Origin: Xylogone sp. PMI_703
Taxonomy: Eukaryota; Ascomycota; Leotiomycetes
Length of the DNA: 64,000 bases
Reading direction: 5' to 3'
NCBI GenBank assembly: GCA_021399445.1
Contig: JAJTUQ010000009.1
Location: 947,501-1,011,500 of the forward strand
Within the stretch, counting starts at the first letter, position 1, and the number at the start of each line of letters is the position of its first letter. Below are positions 12,568-24,153 of the stretch, piece after piece. The notes below the pieces were generated by a model. That model made no database searches, was not told the origin of the DNA, and worked only from the letters and a program-made list of their open reading frames with translations. Position numbers and translations under genes: made by a program.

Positions 12568-12725
12568 AGTGAGCCGGTAGACCGGGTGAGCCGGTGCACC
12601 GGGAATTACGTTAAACAATATCTCTGATAACGTAATTCCCGGTCTGTCGGGCCACCCGGTCGGTTGAGCCACCTGAAATTTACCGCAAAATCAGTCAAAT
12701 TCATACCTTTGTAAACTCAACAACT
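12568..12725 (+). repeat. Left arm of fold-back repeat, with palindromic core
   Basis: Starts with a tandem duplication of GTGAGCCGGT-ACCGGG units (12570-12602). It then holds a near-perfect palindrome at 12601-12640, GGGAATTACGTTA / TAACGTAATTCCC around a 14-base loop. The stretch 12628-12725 is inverted and repeated at 12974-13071, sharing GGTCTGTC, GCCACCCGGTCGG and GCCACCTGAAATTTACCGC. Normal base composition within AT-rich DNA. No coding capacity is apparent. Confidence 0.8.
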
Positions 12726-12973
12726 AAGAAGTATTATAGAATAATATTTTGGAAAGTAATCAATGATATTATAAGAATTATAACTATCAGCTTTTTATTC
12801 TTTCAACTATTTGTAATATATCATAATATGACTAAACTTGTTATAAGACTTTAAATTCTTGTCTATTATATTATACAGGTTAATCTACAAATAGTAATCA
12901 CACCAAAATTCACAAGCTTATTCTATAGTAATGATATAACTAGATTACAAAATTTGACTATATATAATAAAGT

Positions 12974-13071
12974 GGTTGTTGAGTTATTCAAAGTTGATTT
13001 TGCTTGATTTTGCGGTAAATTTCAGGTGGCTCGACCGACCGGGTGGCCTGACAGACCGAGAATTACGTTAA
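12974..13071 (-). repeat. Right arm of fold-back repeat
   Basis: Inverted copy of 12628-12725 with a few transitions, separated from it by about 250 bases of AT-rich spacer. It ends at the Copia-2 insertion point. The continuation beyond Copia-2 (18197 onward) does not match the left arm, whereas the first ~27 bases of the Copia-2 LTR do. A DNA-transposon fold-back or an inverted duplication are both possible. Confidence 0.75.
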
Positions 13072-13075
13072 TCGC

Positions 13076-13266
13076 TGTCAGAGATATTGCTTACGTAATT
13101 GGCGTTGGCCAATCATAGCTGTAGAAGCTAACGGTCGGTAAAAGAGAAGAGTTTTACCGGTTTACCCCTATGTACTGTACATCATCAAGACTAGCAACGA
13201 ATAGAGTTTCTGTACCATATAATTTATATGTGGAGTAGCCTAACTACTGCGCCATAACCTCTGACA
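13076..13266 (+). repeat. Copia-2 5' LTR (191 bp)
   Basis: TGTCAGAGATATTG at the start, CCTCTGACA at the end. It differs from the 3' LTR at only a few positions by eye, all transitions (for example ATAGCTG/ATGGCTG, GTTTCTG/GTCTCTG, CTAACTAC/CTAACCAC). Confidence 0.95.
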
Positions 13267-13278
13267 GGTTATGAGCCC
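13267..13278 (+). promoter_or_regulatory. Copia-2 primer-binding site, complementary to tRNA-iMet anticodon region
   Basis: GGTTATGAGCCC directly follows the 5' LTR. Its complement GGGCTCATAACC is the anticodon stem-loop of eukaryotic initiator tRNA-Met around the CAT anticodon. This matches the known Drosophila copia mechanism, in which a 5' half-molecule of tRNA-iMet primes minus-strand synthesis. It does not match the tRNA 3' end that most LTR elements use. Confidence 0.75.
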
Positions 13279-13290
13279 GGATAGCTCGTA

Positions 13291-16200
13291 ATGGAGACTA
13301 CATCTTCAAGCTCTGATTCAACTACGGCCGGAGGTCGAGGTCCCCCTAATGGCTACTACCACAGCAAATACGGAGATGTCGCAATTCTTAATGGCCAGAA
13401 CTACATAGAGTTCAAGCGCACTTGCGAAATGGCTCTTACGGTCGTAGATACTATAGATATGGTCCTAGGAACCAATCAAAAGTCTAACGGAATCGCCGAA
13501 GGCCGTAAATAGGATTCGAGGGCCAACAAAGCTATTCAGATAATAGCTAACTCTGTTACCCCCGGAATATAGAACGATATTGCCACTAGACTCAGGAAGA
13601 AGAAGTTAAAGGAAGTCTGGGACATGCTAGCCAAATACGACTGTTCTACGAATACAATTTACCAGTTATTAATCAAGAACTAATTTATGAAGGAAAAGTG
13701 GAATATACAGACAGAAATTATCTGGCAGTTCATTGAACGACTCAAGATATATAAAAGCTGACTGATTGAAGGTATTACGGACACAGAAATACAGTCATGG
13801 CTCCTTGACTTTCTTCTTGCCGACTCTTTCTGGGAAACTACCTGTCAGTATATCTACCTCCAGAACTTTGAGCTAGAAAAGCTTATTACTTTCCTCGACA
13901 CTAATTACGAACGCTATAAGTCTACTTATACTTCTACGGACGTTATACAAGTTTCCGCGAATGTTGTACAGTCCGGAGAATCAAGACAACGGAGGGGTAG
14001 AGGTGGAAAACGAGGCAGTAGGTCTAGGAGTGGTGGCAGAGGCCTAAGAGGCAAGAAAAGCTTCGATTCAAGGTCTGGGGACAAGGAAAAGCTTGAATCC
14101 GATCAATGTCGGTTCTGTCTCAAGAAAGGCTATTATATGAAAGACTGTAGACAGTTCAAGAGAGCCCAGGCAAAAGCAAGAGGCATCTTTGAAGGAGGAA
14201 CCAAGGAAGAGTATGTAAATATCGTTATACATATATCCTCTGCGAATAGCGACGATGACTACTACCCTTGTGGTCTGCATAGTCACACAAGTGATCAGCA
14301 TGCCCTAATTACACCTGTTAACCAACCCGCAAACTGGATTATTGACTTAGGTGCCTCAAGGTACTTCAGTAGCTATGCCAAAGACTTTAGTACACCGATA
14401 AAGCGTTGGAATGCCCCCAGAACCATAAGAGTGGCCAATGGGGCAGTAATTGAAGCCCTAGGACGAGGATAAGTTATAATCAATACCACCAAAGGTAACG
14501 TCTTAATTGATAACGTCTGGTATACTTTAGAGTTATATTCCAGGTTGATCTCCACCAGTGTACTTAATAAAGTTAAGTTTATGGTCATATTTGAGAACCT
14601 CAAGACGAGAGTTATCTTTGGCGGAAAAGTACAGTTCGAAGGGACTTGTAAAGATAGTTTATATTTAGTTGATCAACCGATAGAATCTGCCTTCACAACG
14701 TCAGTTGAAAGCCCAGAGCCTGTCTTTATAGATTCTAATACTTTACGTGAATTATGGTATAACTACTTGGGACATACTAACTATCGGAACGTGGATGCCA
14801 TGCTAGAGTGTATTATAGGTGTAAACTTCTGCAAACTAAAGTCCAATGAGCAGCTACCGGGAAAGACAGTTTATGAAGTCTGTTTGGCCGGAAGAATGAA
14901 GGAATCCTTTCACAAGAGCACTGACACCTGAACCACCTTAAAAGGACGACGTCTATATTGTGATATCTCAGGAATCAAGTCACAGAGTGTTAGAGGACAT
15001 AAATACTTCTTCTTAGTTATGGATGACGTTACCCGATACACCTAGATAAAGTTCTTGTGAACCAAAGAATCAACCGAGGTCTATCATGCCTTCAGAGAGC
15101 TACTTTTACGGATTAAAAGAGAGTATAACACTAAAGTAGTACACATACGAGCTGATAATGGAAGAAGCAAGTTTGGAGAGGTGTTTAAACAGTTCCTATT
15201 GAGTCTGGGAATTTAGCTTGAACTGTCACTACTTTATAAACACTCTTTGAATGGAGTTATTGAATGTATGATGCAAACTGTTAACAAGTTTGCCAGATTT
15301 ATACTATACCGAGCCAAATTACCCCATGGATTCTGGTGCTATGCCACAGAGCACGTTGTATGGCTCAGAAATCGAATTCCAATTACTATATTACCTTACG
15401 GACCACAATCAAAGGCAACAACTTCCTTCGAAGTGTATTATGACTGTAAACCAGACCTTTCACAACTATGAGTATTTGGATATGCTGTTTATAGCTTCAG
15501 ACCGAAAGAATTGTGCCCAAACACACAAGCACCTAGAATTCGAGGTGAATTCATATATATGGGCCAAAGTGCTACCTCGATAACTAGACTTATAGACCTA
15601 TAAACACATCAAGAACACATCTCTGCAGATATTAATGTCCATGAGTATACATTCCCTAAAGTTGCAGATATTACTAACAAACCAGTGAGACACAGAGACG
15701 TAATCATTAGAAGCCTTCCCACAGAGAAGCCTGCAAATCCTCCACCCACAACTCTCCCGGAAGGTGAAGATAAACCTATTGCTGAACAGTCAGAAGCGCC
15801 ACACACTCCGATAGAAAGCTCCCTAGAGAAGTTGAGCGACAGCACAGCTGGAATTAGTGCTGAACAGGCTGTAAAGCCTGAGGTTAGGGCAGGAGAGCCA
15901 ACCAGTATACGTCAGGTTATAGAACCTCGGGTCGTTGGACCAGGTGCTCCGGTAGAGTCAAAGACTCCTGTAGTGGGCAAGAGGCGTTACAGACGTAAAG
16001 ATACCCTCAATCCAGAGATATTCCAGTCTACTAGGTCAGGGAGGCACCCCAAGAGGAAAGTCTTTTCAGATGACGTAACTATAATAGTTGCTGAACTCCA
16101 AAAGAGTTACACTATGTTATTTGAGGTTTTTATGGCCCAAGAAGCGCTCAAAAGGGATCCTGACGGATGGAAAGAAGCTATTCTCTCAGAACTACAGTCA

Positions 16201-17750
16201 TTGAAACATATGTATACATTTTCTATTGTTAAGAAACCTCAGAACCGGAAGATTATAAGTTGTAAATGGATGTATAAGGATAAGTTCAACGATAAAGAAG
16301 AGTTATCGCGTCATAAGATACGCTTTGTGATTAAAGGATTTGAACAAGTTTATAGAGTAGACTATACGGAAACTTTCGCATCAGTGGTGAAATATATATC
16401 TGTAAGAACTGCTTTAGCTATAGTAATGGCCAAAGACCTGGAAATACATCAAGTAAATGTTGATACAGCTTTTCTGAACCCTTACTTACCGGAGGAGATA
16501 TATATAGAGATCCCAGAGTATTTCGAATAGTTAAATCTATCCGTAAACCCGTCAGAATATTGTTTACAGCTCCACAAGTCACTTTACGGACTGAAACAAG
16601 CTCCGAGAGCATGGTTCAAGGATGTGAATACATATTTTGAGAGTATTGGCTTTAAGCCATCAGTTATGGACCTTAATCTTTATGTGAAAGATAGAGTATA
16701 TATCTTATTATTTGTTGATGATATGTTGATTATAGGAAATCTTGATAAAGTGATACATACTAAATCCTAGATATTTAAGTAGTGGAAGTGCAAAAACTTA
16801 AGGGAGGCAAAGCTATTCGTCGGATTTCAGATCAAACACGACTATAAAGTTAAGTTTTTACACCTCCATCAAATGCTGTATATCACCAACCTTTTAAAAC
16901 GATTTAAAATGTCGAATTATAACCTAATCAAGTTATTTATACCCCCGGGAACAATTCTGTCTCAAATTGACGAACTAGACTCAGAGGCCATAGCCAAAGA
17001 TAACTGTTATCAACCGCTAGAGCTCCCTGAAGTAATATTATATCAACAACTTACAGACTTACTTATTTATCTATCGAACTGTACATGTCCAGACATCAAC
17101 TATATAGTTAGTCAACTGGTAAAGCATATGTCAGATCCATGAGTCTTATACTTTTAATATGCCAAACAAGTATTATGTTATTTAAAGGGAACAATTAACT
17201 ATGGAATAACTTATACTGGGAGTCCACAAGAAAGTCTAAGATGCTTAAATGCATCTCCACGGACTGAAAACCCTTATATTCTGTATAGTGACATTACATG
17301 GGGAACTGAAGGTGACAGGAAGTCCTTTAACGGATAGACCGTAACTCGAGCTGGGGGAGCTATATTATGGATGGCTTAACGTCAGAAATCGACTGTGTTA
17401 AGCTTTATGGAAGCTGAATTCATATCGGCAAGTGAAGCCTCGAAGGAAGTGGTATGGTTGGAGAAGTTGAATAAAGACCTGAAGGAAGACTTTCCCCATC
17501 CGCCAACGCTTTATATCGACAATATGGGAGCCGTAGAACTTATCCACGACAATAAGTATCACAAGAAAGCTAAGTATATTGATATACGGTTCAATTACAT
17601 TTGATCCGACATGGTGGAAGCCGGCAGGCTCTCAGTAGAGCACATTTTGGGTGTTGATCAACCGGCAGACATACTCACGAAACAACTATCCGTAGAATGA
17701 TTCTACAAGCATCTTCGTACACTCGGAATTGGGGAATTCCAGCAAACCTA
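13291..17750 (+). pseudogene. Copia-2 gag-pol polyprotein relic
   Basis: The start codon at 13291 opens a gag N-terminus rich in Ser/Thr/Gly (METTSSSSDSTTAGG), which stops after 73 codons. A zinc knuckle CRFCLKKGYYMKDC near 14110 has Tyr where His is required. The protease reads WIIDLGAS near 14338 with Leu for the Ser of DSGAS. GAG-pre-integrase (ELWYNYLGHTNYRNVD) is near 14750, the integrase core CDISGIKS near 14960 and IRADNG near 15147. A Pro/Glu-rich linker occupies 15685-16050. The RT (WKEAILSELQSL, KARFVIKGF-like, then FVDDMLI at 16711-16731) retains the catalytic Asp pair. RNase H contains SFMEAEFISASEASKE near 17400 and QPADILTKQL near 17660. The His-to-Tyr and Ser-to-Leu changes are all CpA-to-TpA. 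The longest open piece is 281 codons (15685-16530). Confidence 0.93.
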
Positions 17751-17993
17751 GGAAGCTAGGAACACTAAAGATGCCGGAGGCACTCTTGTACTACAACACA
17801 GTACAGTGATCGAACTCCTCCACTGGGGGAGAGGTAGAACCTGTAGACCTGTGGAACGATCGAACTCCAAGGGAGATGTAGACGTTACGAGCCGTAAACT
17901 CGTTGTGGGAGTTAACGAGGCCTGAAACCAACCACAAATACACCTACACAGCTATATTGTGCCGTAGGGGGAGGGACAGTAATTACGATGCAT

Positions 17994-18000
17994 GGGGGAG
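17994..18000 (+). promoter_or_regulatory. Copia-2 polypurine tract
   Basis: GGGGGAG immediately upstream of the 3' LTR, the expected plus-strand primer site. Confidence 0.85.
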
Positions 18001-18191
18001 TGTCAGAGATATTGCTTACGTAATTGGCGTTGGCCAATCATGGCTGTAGAAGCTAACGGTCGGTAAAAGAGAAGAGTTTTACCGGTTTACCCTTATGTAC
18101 TGTACATCATCAAGACTAGCAACGAATAGAGTCTCTGTACCATACAATTTATATGTGGAGTAGCCTAACCACTGCGCCATAACCTCTGACA
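18001..18191 (+). repeat. Copia-2 3' LTR (191 bp)
   Basis: Same length and ends as the 5' LTR. It is followed by the second copy of the ATCGC duplication at 18192-18196. Confidence 0.95.
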
Positions 18192-18196
18192 ATCGC

Positions 18197-18461
18197 ATTT
18201 GGTTAGTAAGCTTGCCACTCTTGCTCAGGCGCTAATTACCCTCGGCTCACTCTTGGCTCAGCCAGCTCAACTGAGCACCCCCCTAAGCAACTTGAACAAC
18301 TCCCATCATACGATTTCGCCTTCTCATTTCCCAATTAACCACATTTAGTCTGGCCAGATTACGGTTATACTCAGGAGGAAGACTATCTGGGGGGGAATAT
18401 TATTCCTAAGAGACAATTGGAAGCCTTGCTCCAGCGCATCAGACCGAGGAACATGTGGAAG
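18197..18461. other. Spacer between Copia-2 and HAK pseudogene
   Basis: Ordinary base composition with local GGCTCA/GGCTCAGCC repeats (18238-18280). It is probably the 3' flank of the transporter gene. No ORF is supported. Confidence 0.5.
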
Positions 18462-21099
18462 TTAAATTTCCTTCAGGAATCCTACCTCAACCACCTTGTC
18501 CGTTGGAACCCTAAGATTAGCTATCTTGTTCCTCGTATTATCCCTGATCCACAAAAAAATCCACAGCACTACCTTCCTGGCATAATTTGTACCAACTTTG
18601 ATTTTCATCTACTTTTTGCCAATGATATAAAACACTTTATGCCTGTATACTACCACAAGTTTGGCTAGTTCACTATCGTATCACTCTTTATTAACAAATT
18701 TCTTTTCTACATGGCTAGTTGTCGTAGCATAGTCAATAGTACTAATCTGATTCTCGTTCAGAATGGCTAAAAGAAGGTCAGAGGAGTCTCGTCTTTGAAA
18801 ATACGTCTGGTTCTCAAGCAAATATCTGCGGATTTGTTCGGCAATGACTGAGACAAGATTAGGTATTATGATTTCGTCGTTGTATTTATAACGAACTATG
18901 ACACAGTAACAGTTAAAGATTACAAGCTGTGAAACAGCATAATAATTCCCTGGCACTACCAAAAAAATCTCGAGAGGCCATAAATGAAAGAAGACGCTAA
19001 CTTCTGACATCGCAGTAAACTTGAGAATAAACTAGCTAAAGATTATCGGGGTAATCTTGCCAACCTTGTCGAAAAAAATTCCGAAGCCCTTAATAATACT
19101 TAAAGAAGTATTATCATATTTATCTGTAAGACACATCTGGCCATCTATGTCCGTGGTAACAAAATGTAAAATAAGAAGATGATCCTCGGCTTCTGCAAGC
19201 TATTGCTGTTCTTTGCTGAATCTCCACAGTAGAAGAACAGAGACAAGTACGGCTATAAGCATAAGGGTGAACCATGTACCATTAAGGACCTTTGTAAGTA
19301 TAAAAGAGAAATATGTACCATCCAGACAGATAATTATGAGCCATGGGGAGAAGACAATAAAGGAGCTAATACGCCATACAAACATAACCGCCAATGAGAC
19401 CATACATAAGTCAAAGAAGGTCATAAACATAACATAAACTTTATATACATTTTCAAATAATATAATCTGTAAGCACAATTAACATCCACGGAAATGAACT
19501 CGGATGGACCTAACGATATACGTTGTTATAGATTGATGTTATCATTATTGTCCCAATCATGAGAAACTAGTTCATGACTGGGATATAAAGTTGACCATAG
19601 AAAATTCTGGAAATATAAATTACTTTGATCTGTGGAAAATATAAGAACTTCATCACCTGATAAAGTAACTATGAAAATAGTCAAAAGTCAATTTCACAGC
19701 TCAAAGCCTGGAATCCTCACCTAAAAGGTTGTAATTATAATAACTTACAAGACAACAATGGCGGCCAGAATTGTAATGATTAAAGCTGGATAAATAGTCC
19801 CTGGAGGCACTGAATTGAAAAAGGGGTTTGAGTACGCCTCTGGATGAATGCTAATATAAGCCACTTGCCTAGTATACGCCAAAAAGAGATAAGAAAACGT
19901 GTAGTACAGCCAGCTTAACTAAATTGCTCTCCTGCTGAAAGCCCCAAGGTCAGCAAAGAGAGCCTCAACTCCAGTGAAAGCCAGCATAAGACCACCAAGC
20001 ATTCTCTACCTATGCTCTTTATTACGGATCAGGAACTCGAACCCAAATCCAGGGTTAAAAGCTTTGAATACACTAGCATCATATTTGACAAGGTTATATA
20101 TTCCGAAAATAGTGTTAAAGCCGAGCCAAATGATAACAATAGACGTGAATGTAACAGTAATTTTAGTAATCCCGAGCAATTAGATCACAAACAGCGTAAT
20201 CAGAATAACATTGATGACTCCGATCACGGTTCCTTTTGAGATATTAGGTTGTACGACCTCGATCCCTTGGACGGCCCCCAAGACTGATTGGGCAGGGGTG
20301 AGAAGCCTGTCCGAGAGAACTATTGTTACTGCTAATACTCCTATAACTTTGAGAAAACCCTTTACGAATCTGCTAGATTCCAAGCCATGACACACATGCT
20401 AGCCTGCACGTTTAAGGTCGCCGGACAAATATTATTTCATTTGAATCAGGAAAGCCTCTCGCGGATCACAATTGGTGATATTCATCTGAGGAGGACGGCA
20501 GTCAGCTTCACCCATAAATAAAAAAACAAGGCAACAATCATATGTAACGGCTTAAGAGAGAATAGGTACTGAATGTCCCCCCTTCGCCATCGTTGTCAGC
20601 GCGAAGAATGACAAACACATATTTCACTGTCACCATCATGAACAGACTCTATATAATTATCGACAGTGCCCCAACGAGGTCCTTGTGCGAGGGTGCTGAA
20701 CTGAAGGTCGACGAGTAGACATAGAGAGGACTGGTCCCAATGTCACCGTAAATGACACTGATTGATTGGTAGACAAGCCACAGAAGCATTTTTCCCTTGA
20801 ATTCCTGCAAAGAGTCAGCTGAGATTGCACAAATTAGCTATGGAGTCGGCGAGTACCTGCTTCTGCTTGAAGTCGCTGGGCTTGCGCAAGCCCGAGTCCT
20901 CATCCTCGTCACCCATTCTGTTTAGCCTGTGCCCCTCCAAGGATGGCGCCCTGGAGCAAGAGCGAATATTGTAGACATCATCATGAACGTTTGCCCTCTC
21001 TAATCTATTATCAATGCTCAAGCTGACTGCATCTTGCGACTGGGAATGCGGGAACTCATCCTTCGGGTGTGAATCATCAGCGATTCTAATCGTCGCCAT
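18462..21099 (-). pseudogene. HAK1: HAK/KUP-type potassium transporter pseudogene
   Basis: The family catalyses high-affinity potassium uptake at the plasma membrane, with 10-12 membrane helices and a cytosolic C-terminal tail. The start is chosen at 21099 (MATIRIADDSHPKDEF). A 58 bp GT...AG intron after DFKQKQ leads into YGDIGTSPLYVYSSTFSS, a KUP signature. DGEGGTF, then LLTPAQSVLGAVQGIEVV (about 20277-20332), FGIYNLVKYDASV, LMLAFTGVEALFADLGAFS, AYISIHPEAYSNPFFNSVPP and CLDGTYFS follow in order. The C-terminus VPTDKVVEVGFLKEI ends at 18462. Inactivation includes TAG for the Trp after GALSIII, TAA for Gln after FVI, and further TAG/TAA in SRRAI-x-LSW and VGKK. A splice donor near 20540 has GT changed to AT. 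The gene is otherwise full length, so it died recently, probably from RIP leaking or acting on a duplicate. Confidence 0.93.
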
Positions 21100-21240
21100 G
21101 GCCTGGAGGGGATACTTTATTCTTGATATTCCAGAACAAAAAAACATCAGAATCTGCTCCATTTTCTCTAAAGGTTGTACGCGCTCCAAAAATAGGAAGG
21201 ATGACGAGTTAGCTATTAAACTTTGAATAATACACTATTA
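21100..21240. other. Upstream flank of HAK pseudogene
   Basis: Expected promoter/leader side of the minus-strand transporter. No clear TATA element is visible. Confidence 0.4.
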
Positions 21241-21640
21241 GTAACGTTATGTAGCCGATTTGCCATAGCGTCATCCACGGCTAGCTGTGTTTCCATCGCA
21301 ATGAAGCTTCGAAAATGATGCGCCAAGGACGCCCACCAGCCCAGCCTTATCCTGTGCGACACCTGGAGCCGTCGACGCCCGCGACCTGCTTGACCATACC
21401 TACCCCCTAAACTAGGTGGCAAAGGGTTTTCTCGACAGCGACAGCCACGCGGTAGAAGCTGCTCCCAATCCCGGCGGTGCAGGCGGCGCCGCCGGCGACT
21501 ATCATCACAAAGGCTACGCGGCTGAAGGGCATGCCAGCCGAGTTGTACCATATCTAGACGGTGTAGAGCCAAAGCGGCTTCTGGATCTCTCGCAAGGATT
21601 AGATTTGGCATCATCTGCTAAACCGGACTCCCTGTGAGGA
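21241..21640 (-). other. GC-rich relic, unrecognised
   Basis: The most GC-rich stretch in the window. Both strands are open for 70-130 codons, which is expected from base composition. One minus-strand frame reads SAGMPFSRVAFVMIVAGGAA and SSFYRVAVAVEKTLCHLV, which looks like a membrane-protein fragment but has stops at both ends. I do not recognise the family. It may be an exon of a broken gene upstream of the transporter, or leftover coding DNA. Confidence 0.3.
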
Positions 21641-22440
21641 AAGATGGTTCATACCCACGCTAGTCCTATTGTGAACTAAAAGTCCACAACTTTTTCTTTT
21701 GTCTTTTCTCGGATTCTTCTAACCTATTGCGGTGTGCAACTCTCGAGTCCGAATTATGTGGAACTGTATCATTGCCCAACATATCGAAATTATTCCATAT
21801 AACTCTAGCTCCTAACATCCATATTATGTTAATAAACGTTGGCCTGAGCTGGATAAGTTGAGATGCTCATGGCAAAGATATATATTTCAATCGGAATTAT
21901 CTATCGCCGCCCTCAATCTTCGAAACAGAGCAAGTAGCCTAACGGGACATGTCTCTGCATAATCTCTCCGCTTTTCCAAGGGCTCTCCCCATTTTGATCT
22001 TCAACCCTCTCATCCACACACCATTCCACACAGTTGGTAGTCCTCATACTTGTCTTGGATTAGATCACATGTCAAAGTACTAGAATGCTACGAGCTCTAC
22101 CATTTGCCCAACGTATATCAGCACGTGAAATTTTAATAATCACCTTACAAGTTCAATGCCCGAGGGTAAGCTGTGGCGTCCAACTACCAAAACACAGGAA
22201 TCTAGGAAAGCGAAACCGCACCTGAGCCGCTTTGGAACTGCGTTCTACACAGTAAAAGCTATTTCCGCAGAAGACATGGGGCACTAGCCAGTCCCGGAGG
22301 GTCCATACCACCCGAGACGGCCGACTTTGCGAGAAGTATTGGCGGATGAGTCCTCACCACCACAGACTTTGCGCGCTTTTACGTAATATCTCTCGCAAAA
22401 CCATTGTTTAGAGAACTTGGAATTTAACTATAGATGCTTC
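21641..22440. other. Non-repetitive stretch without supported gene
   Basis: Ordinary base composition and no ORF above 60 codons that resembles a known family. It could contain exons of a decayed gene, but nothing was recognised. Confidence 0.4.
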
Positions 22441-22800
22441 AAGATATGGTAATCATTACTAGGTTATGATTGATCCATATTCGTACACTTTATTATTACT
22501 ACAAACATCTGACTGTACATATATACAGATGTTATAACAAAATTTATTAGATATTTATATTATACAGAATAACTTACGCGAAGTTAACCTCTTTTTTAAA
22601 ATACGGGATGAATTGGTTTTTTTGGTTAACACTTTCATTCTTTTATACTTATCGCACCTTGATCAAGCAGTGAAAGTTGTTTATGATTTGATGGATGAAT
22701 TAGTTTTTGTTCTTTTCCTTAACTTAGTTATGTTATCACATGAAGTTTCTGATTCATATTTTAACTCGTGGACATTAGACAATTTAGTAGTAAACATTGA
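22441..22800. other. AT-rich stretch
   Basis: Locally RIP-like sequence. A 64-codon plus-strand frame at 22613-22807 is hydrophobic and low in complexity, and I do not consider it a gene. Confidence 0.4.
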
Positions 22801-23480
22801 TAAGTAATCTTTATTACCTTCATAAAGCCAAGAAAGAAACTAAAATTCTATTAGAGTTAGACCAGATGGTTCTCCTTCAAGGTAACCGTTATAACATTTT
22901 TTACCTCTTGTCATCTGACCCTCTCGAGTTTCAACCAACCCCCTCTATCGCATCCGGATCTGGATCTCGATTAAGGTTATCCTCTGTAATTGATAACATT
23001 AAGAGTTTGGCTGATGGTAGCAATACTTTGGTCATGGCTTCTACGATGGAATTAAGGACGTCAGACATGGGATTCTCTGGTTTCTCACCAACTGCAAGCT
23101 CACGAAACTTGCAGAATGAGGGAACCAGCGGGTAGAAGAAGATGAGTGCCAAGTTGGGATAGAAGAAGAACAAGTCTAACCATGGTCCAACTTCTAACAC
23201 CGACTTCTCGAAATATTTTTCAAGTACGGAACCAGTGGACGGGGGAGGTAACCGGACTCCATGAGAGGGGTCGCGTCATTGCCATCTGAATCTTCTTCAT
23301 GCAACATGACACAGGTCCCGATCCTTACGCCCCGCCCATCCTTGCCAAGTTCACCCCGCCGATGTTGTAAATGCTGTTGTCCTGATAGTCTTTTGCCTTC
23401 GAAATGAGCTGAAAGCTCAGAGAAAAGGGAATCGAAGAGAGAAAGAAGGGGGGTTTCGGCAAAACGTTAATCCCAAAATT
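22801..23480 (-). pseudogene. Unrecognised gene fragment
   Basis: The minus-strand frame at 23200-22931 reads MSDVLNSIVEAMTKVLLPSA followed by KLLMLSITEDNLNRDPDPDA, which has the feel of real coding sequence. It is short, with no start or splice context I can defend. The opposite frame (22797-23135) is equally long. I cannot assign a family. It is probably an exon remnant at the edge of an AT-rich block. Confidence 0.3.
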
Positions 23481-24153
23481 ACTGATCTTGATCATCCTTG
23501 CTCTAATCTTAGTCCAAAAGTCTTCTGTTTCTCCGTTTTAATATTTAATATTAAGCTTTCGTATTAGGGTTAAAACGGTCTTGTCTTTTTAGAAACATTT
23601 TTATTCCGAAGGATTATATATTCCTCCGTTCCGTATCTTCTGTTAGATCCAGATAGCCAGGGCAGGTAGCCAAGGCATATAACGCATAAAGTTTGTATAT
23701 AATGCAAAATAATGTAAAACAAGCCGTCTCGCAGATCAGCCAAGGGAGGATTCTGCTCGATTATATCACTTTTTTGAATAAATAAATATTAGCTGGGACA
23801 ACGAAAAGAAAAAGGGGATTTAGAACACAACAATAATAAATGAAAACTACCTTTGCTGAATGCCGTTTCTATCGTGGAATCTAACATCTTCATTTATAAT
23901 ATTTTCTTTTAGTAAGGTGCTACTCTTGGACCTTCTATATTTTATATCATTTATGTTATTGAGACTGTGATGGTTTCAGTTTAGGGTCTTATAATATTCT
24001 TTATTTTATTATCTGAAACCCTGTAGTCTTTGTAACAAGAGGTTTTCGCTCCACAGATTTATACCGGTAGTATTACTTTACTATTGATACTATTTGTGAT
24101 AATCGTGATAATGTCTTTTCCTATTCATTTACTTACTCCATCTACAACCCTCT
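23481..24153. other. Intergenic, moderately AT-rich
   Basis: No ORF, LTR or inverted repeat recognised. It leads into the coiled-coil ORF at 24154. Confidence 0.4.

Larger units (their letters stand above)
13076..18191 (+). mobile_element. Copia-2: full-length copia element with ATCGC target duplication
   Basis: 5116 bp between two 191 bp LTRs (13076-13266, 18001-18191), flanked by ATCGC at 13071-13075 and 18192-18196. It has a primer-binding site at 13267 and a polypurine tract GGGGGAG at 17994-18000. Internal domains are gag, zinc knuckle, protease, integrase, RT and RNase H in copia order. It is moderately RIPed: base composition is near normal but about 20 stops interrupt the polyprotein, so it is not autonomous. 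It lies inside or at the edge of the fold-back repeat, about 270 bp from the 3' end of the HAK pseudogene. Confidence 0.96.

Noticed and set aside
13271..13283. tRNA-like string GCCCGGATAGCTC after the Copia-2 LTR
   Set aside because: Resembles the 5' end of some tRNAs, but no cloverleaf follows; better explained by the primer-binding region.
18417..18668. 83-codon plus-strand frame
   Set aside because: Shadow on the opposite strand of the HAK transporter C-terminus, which is clearly the coding strand.
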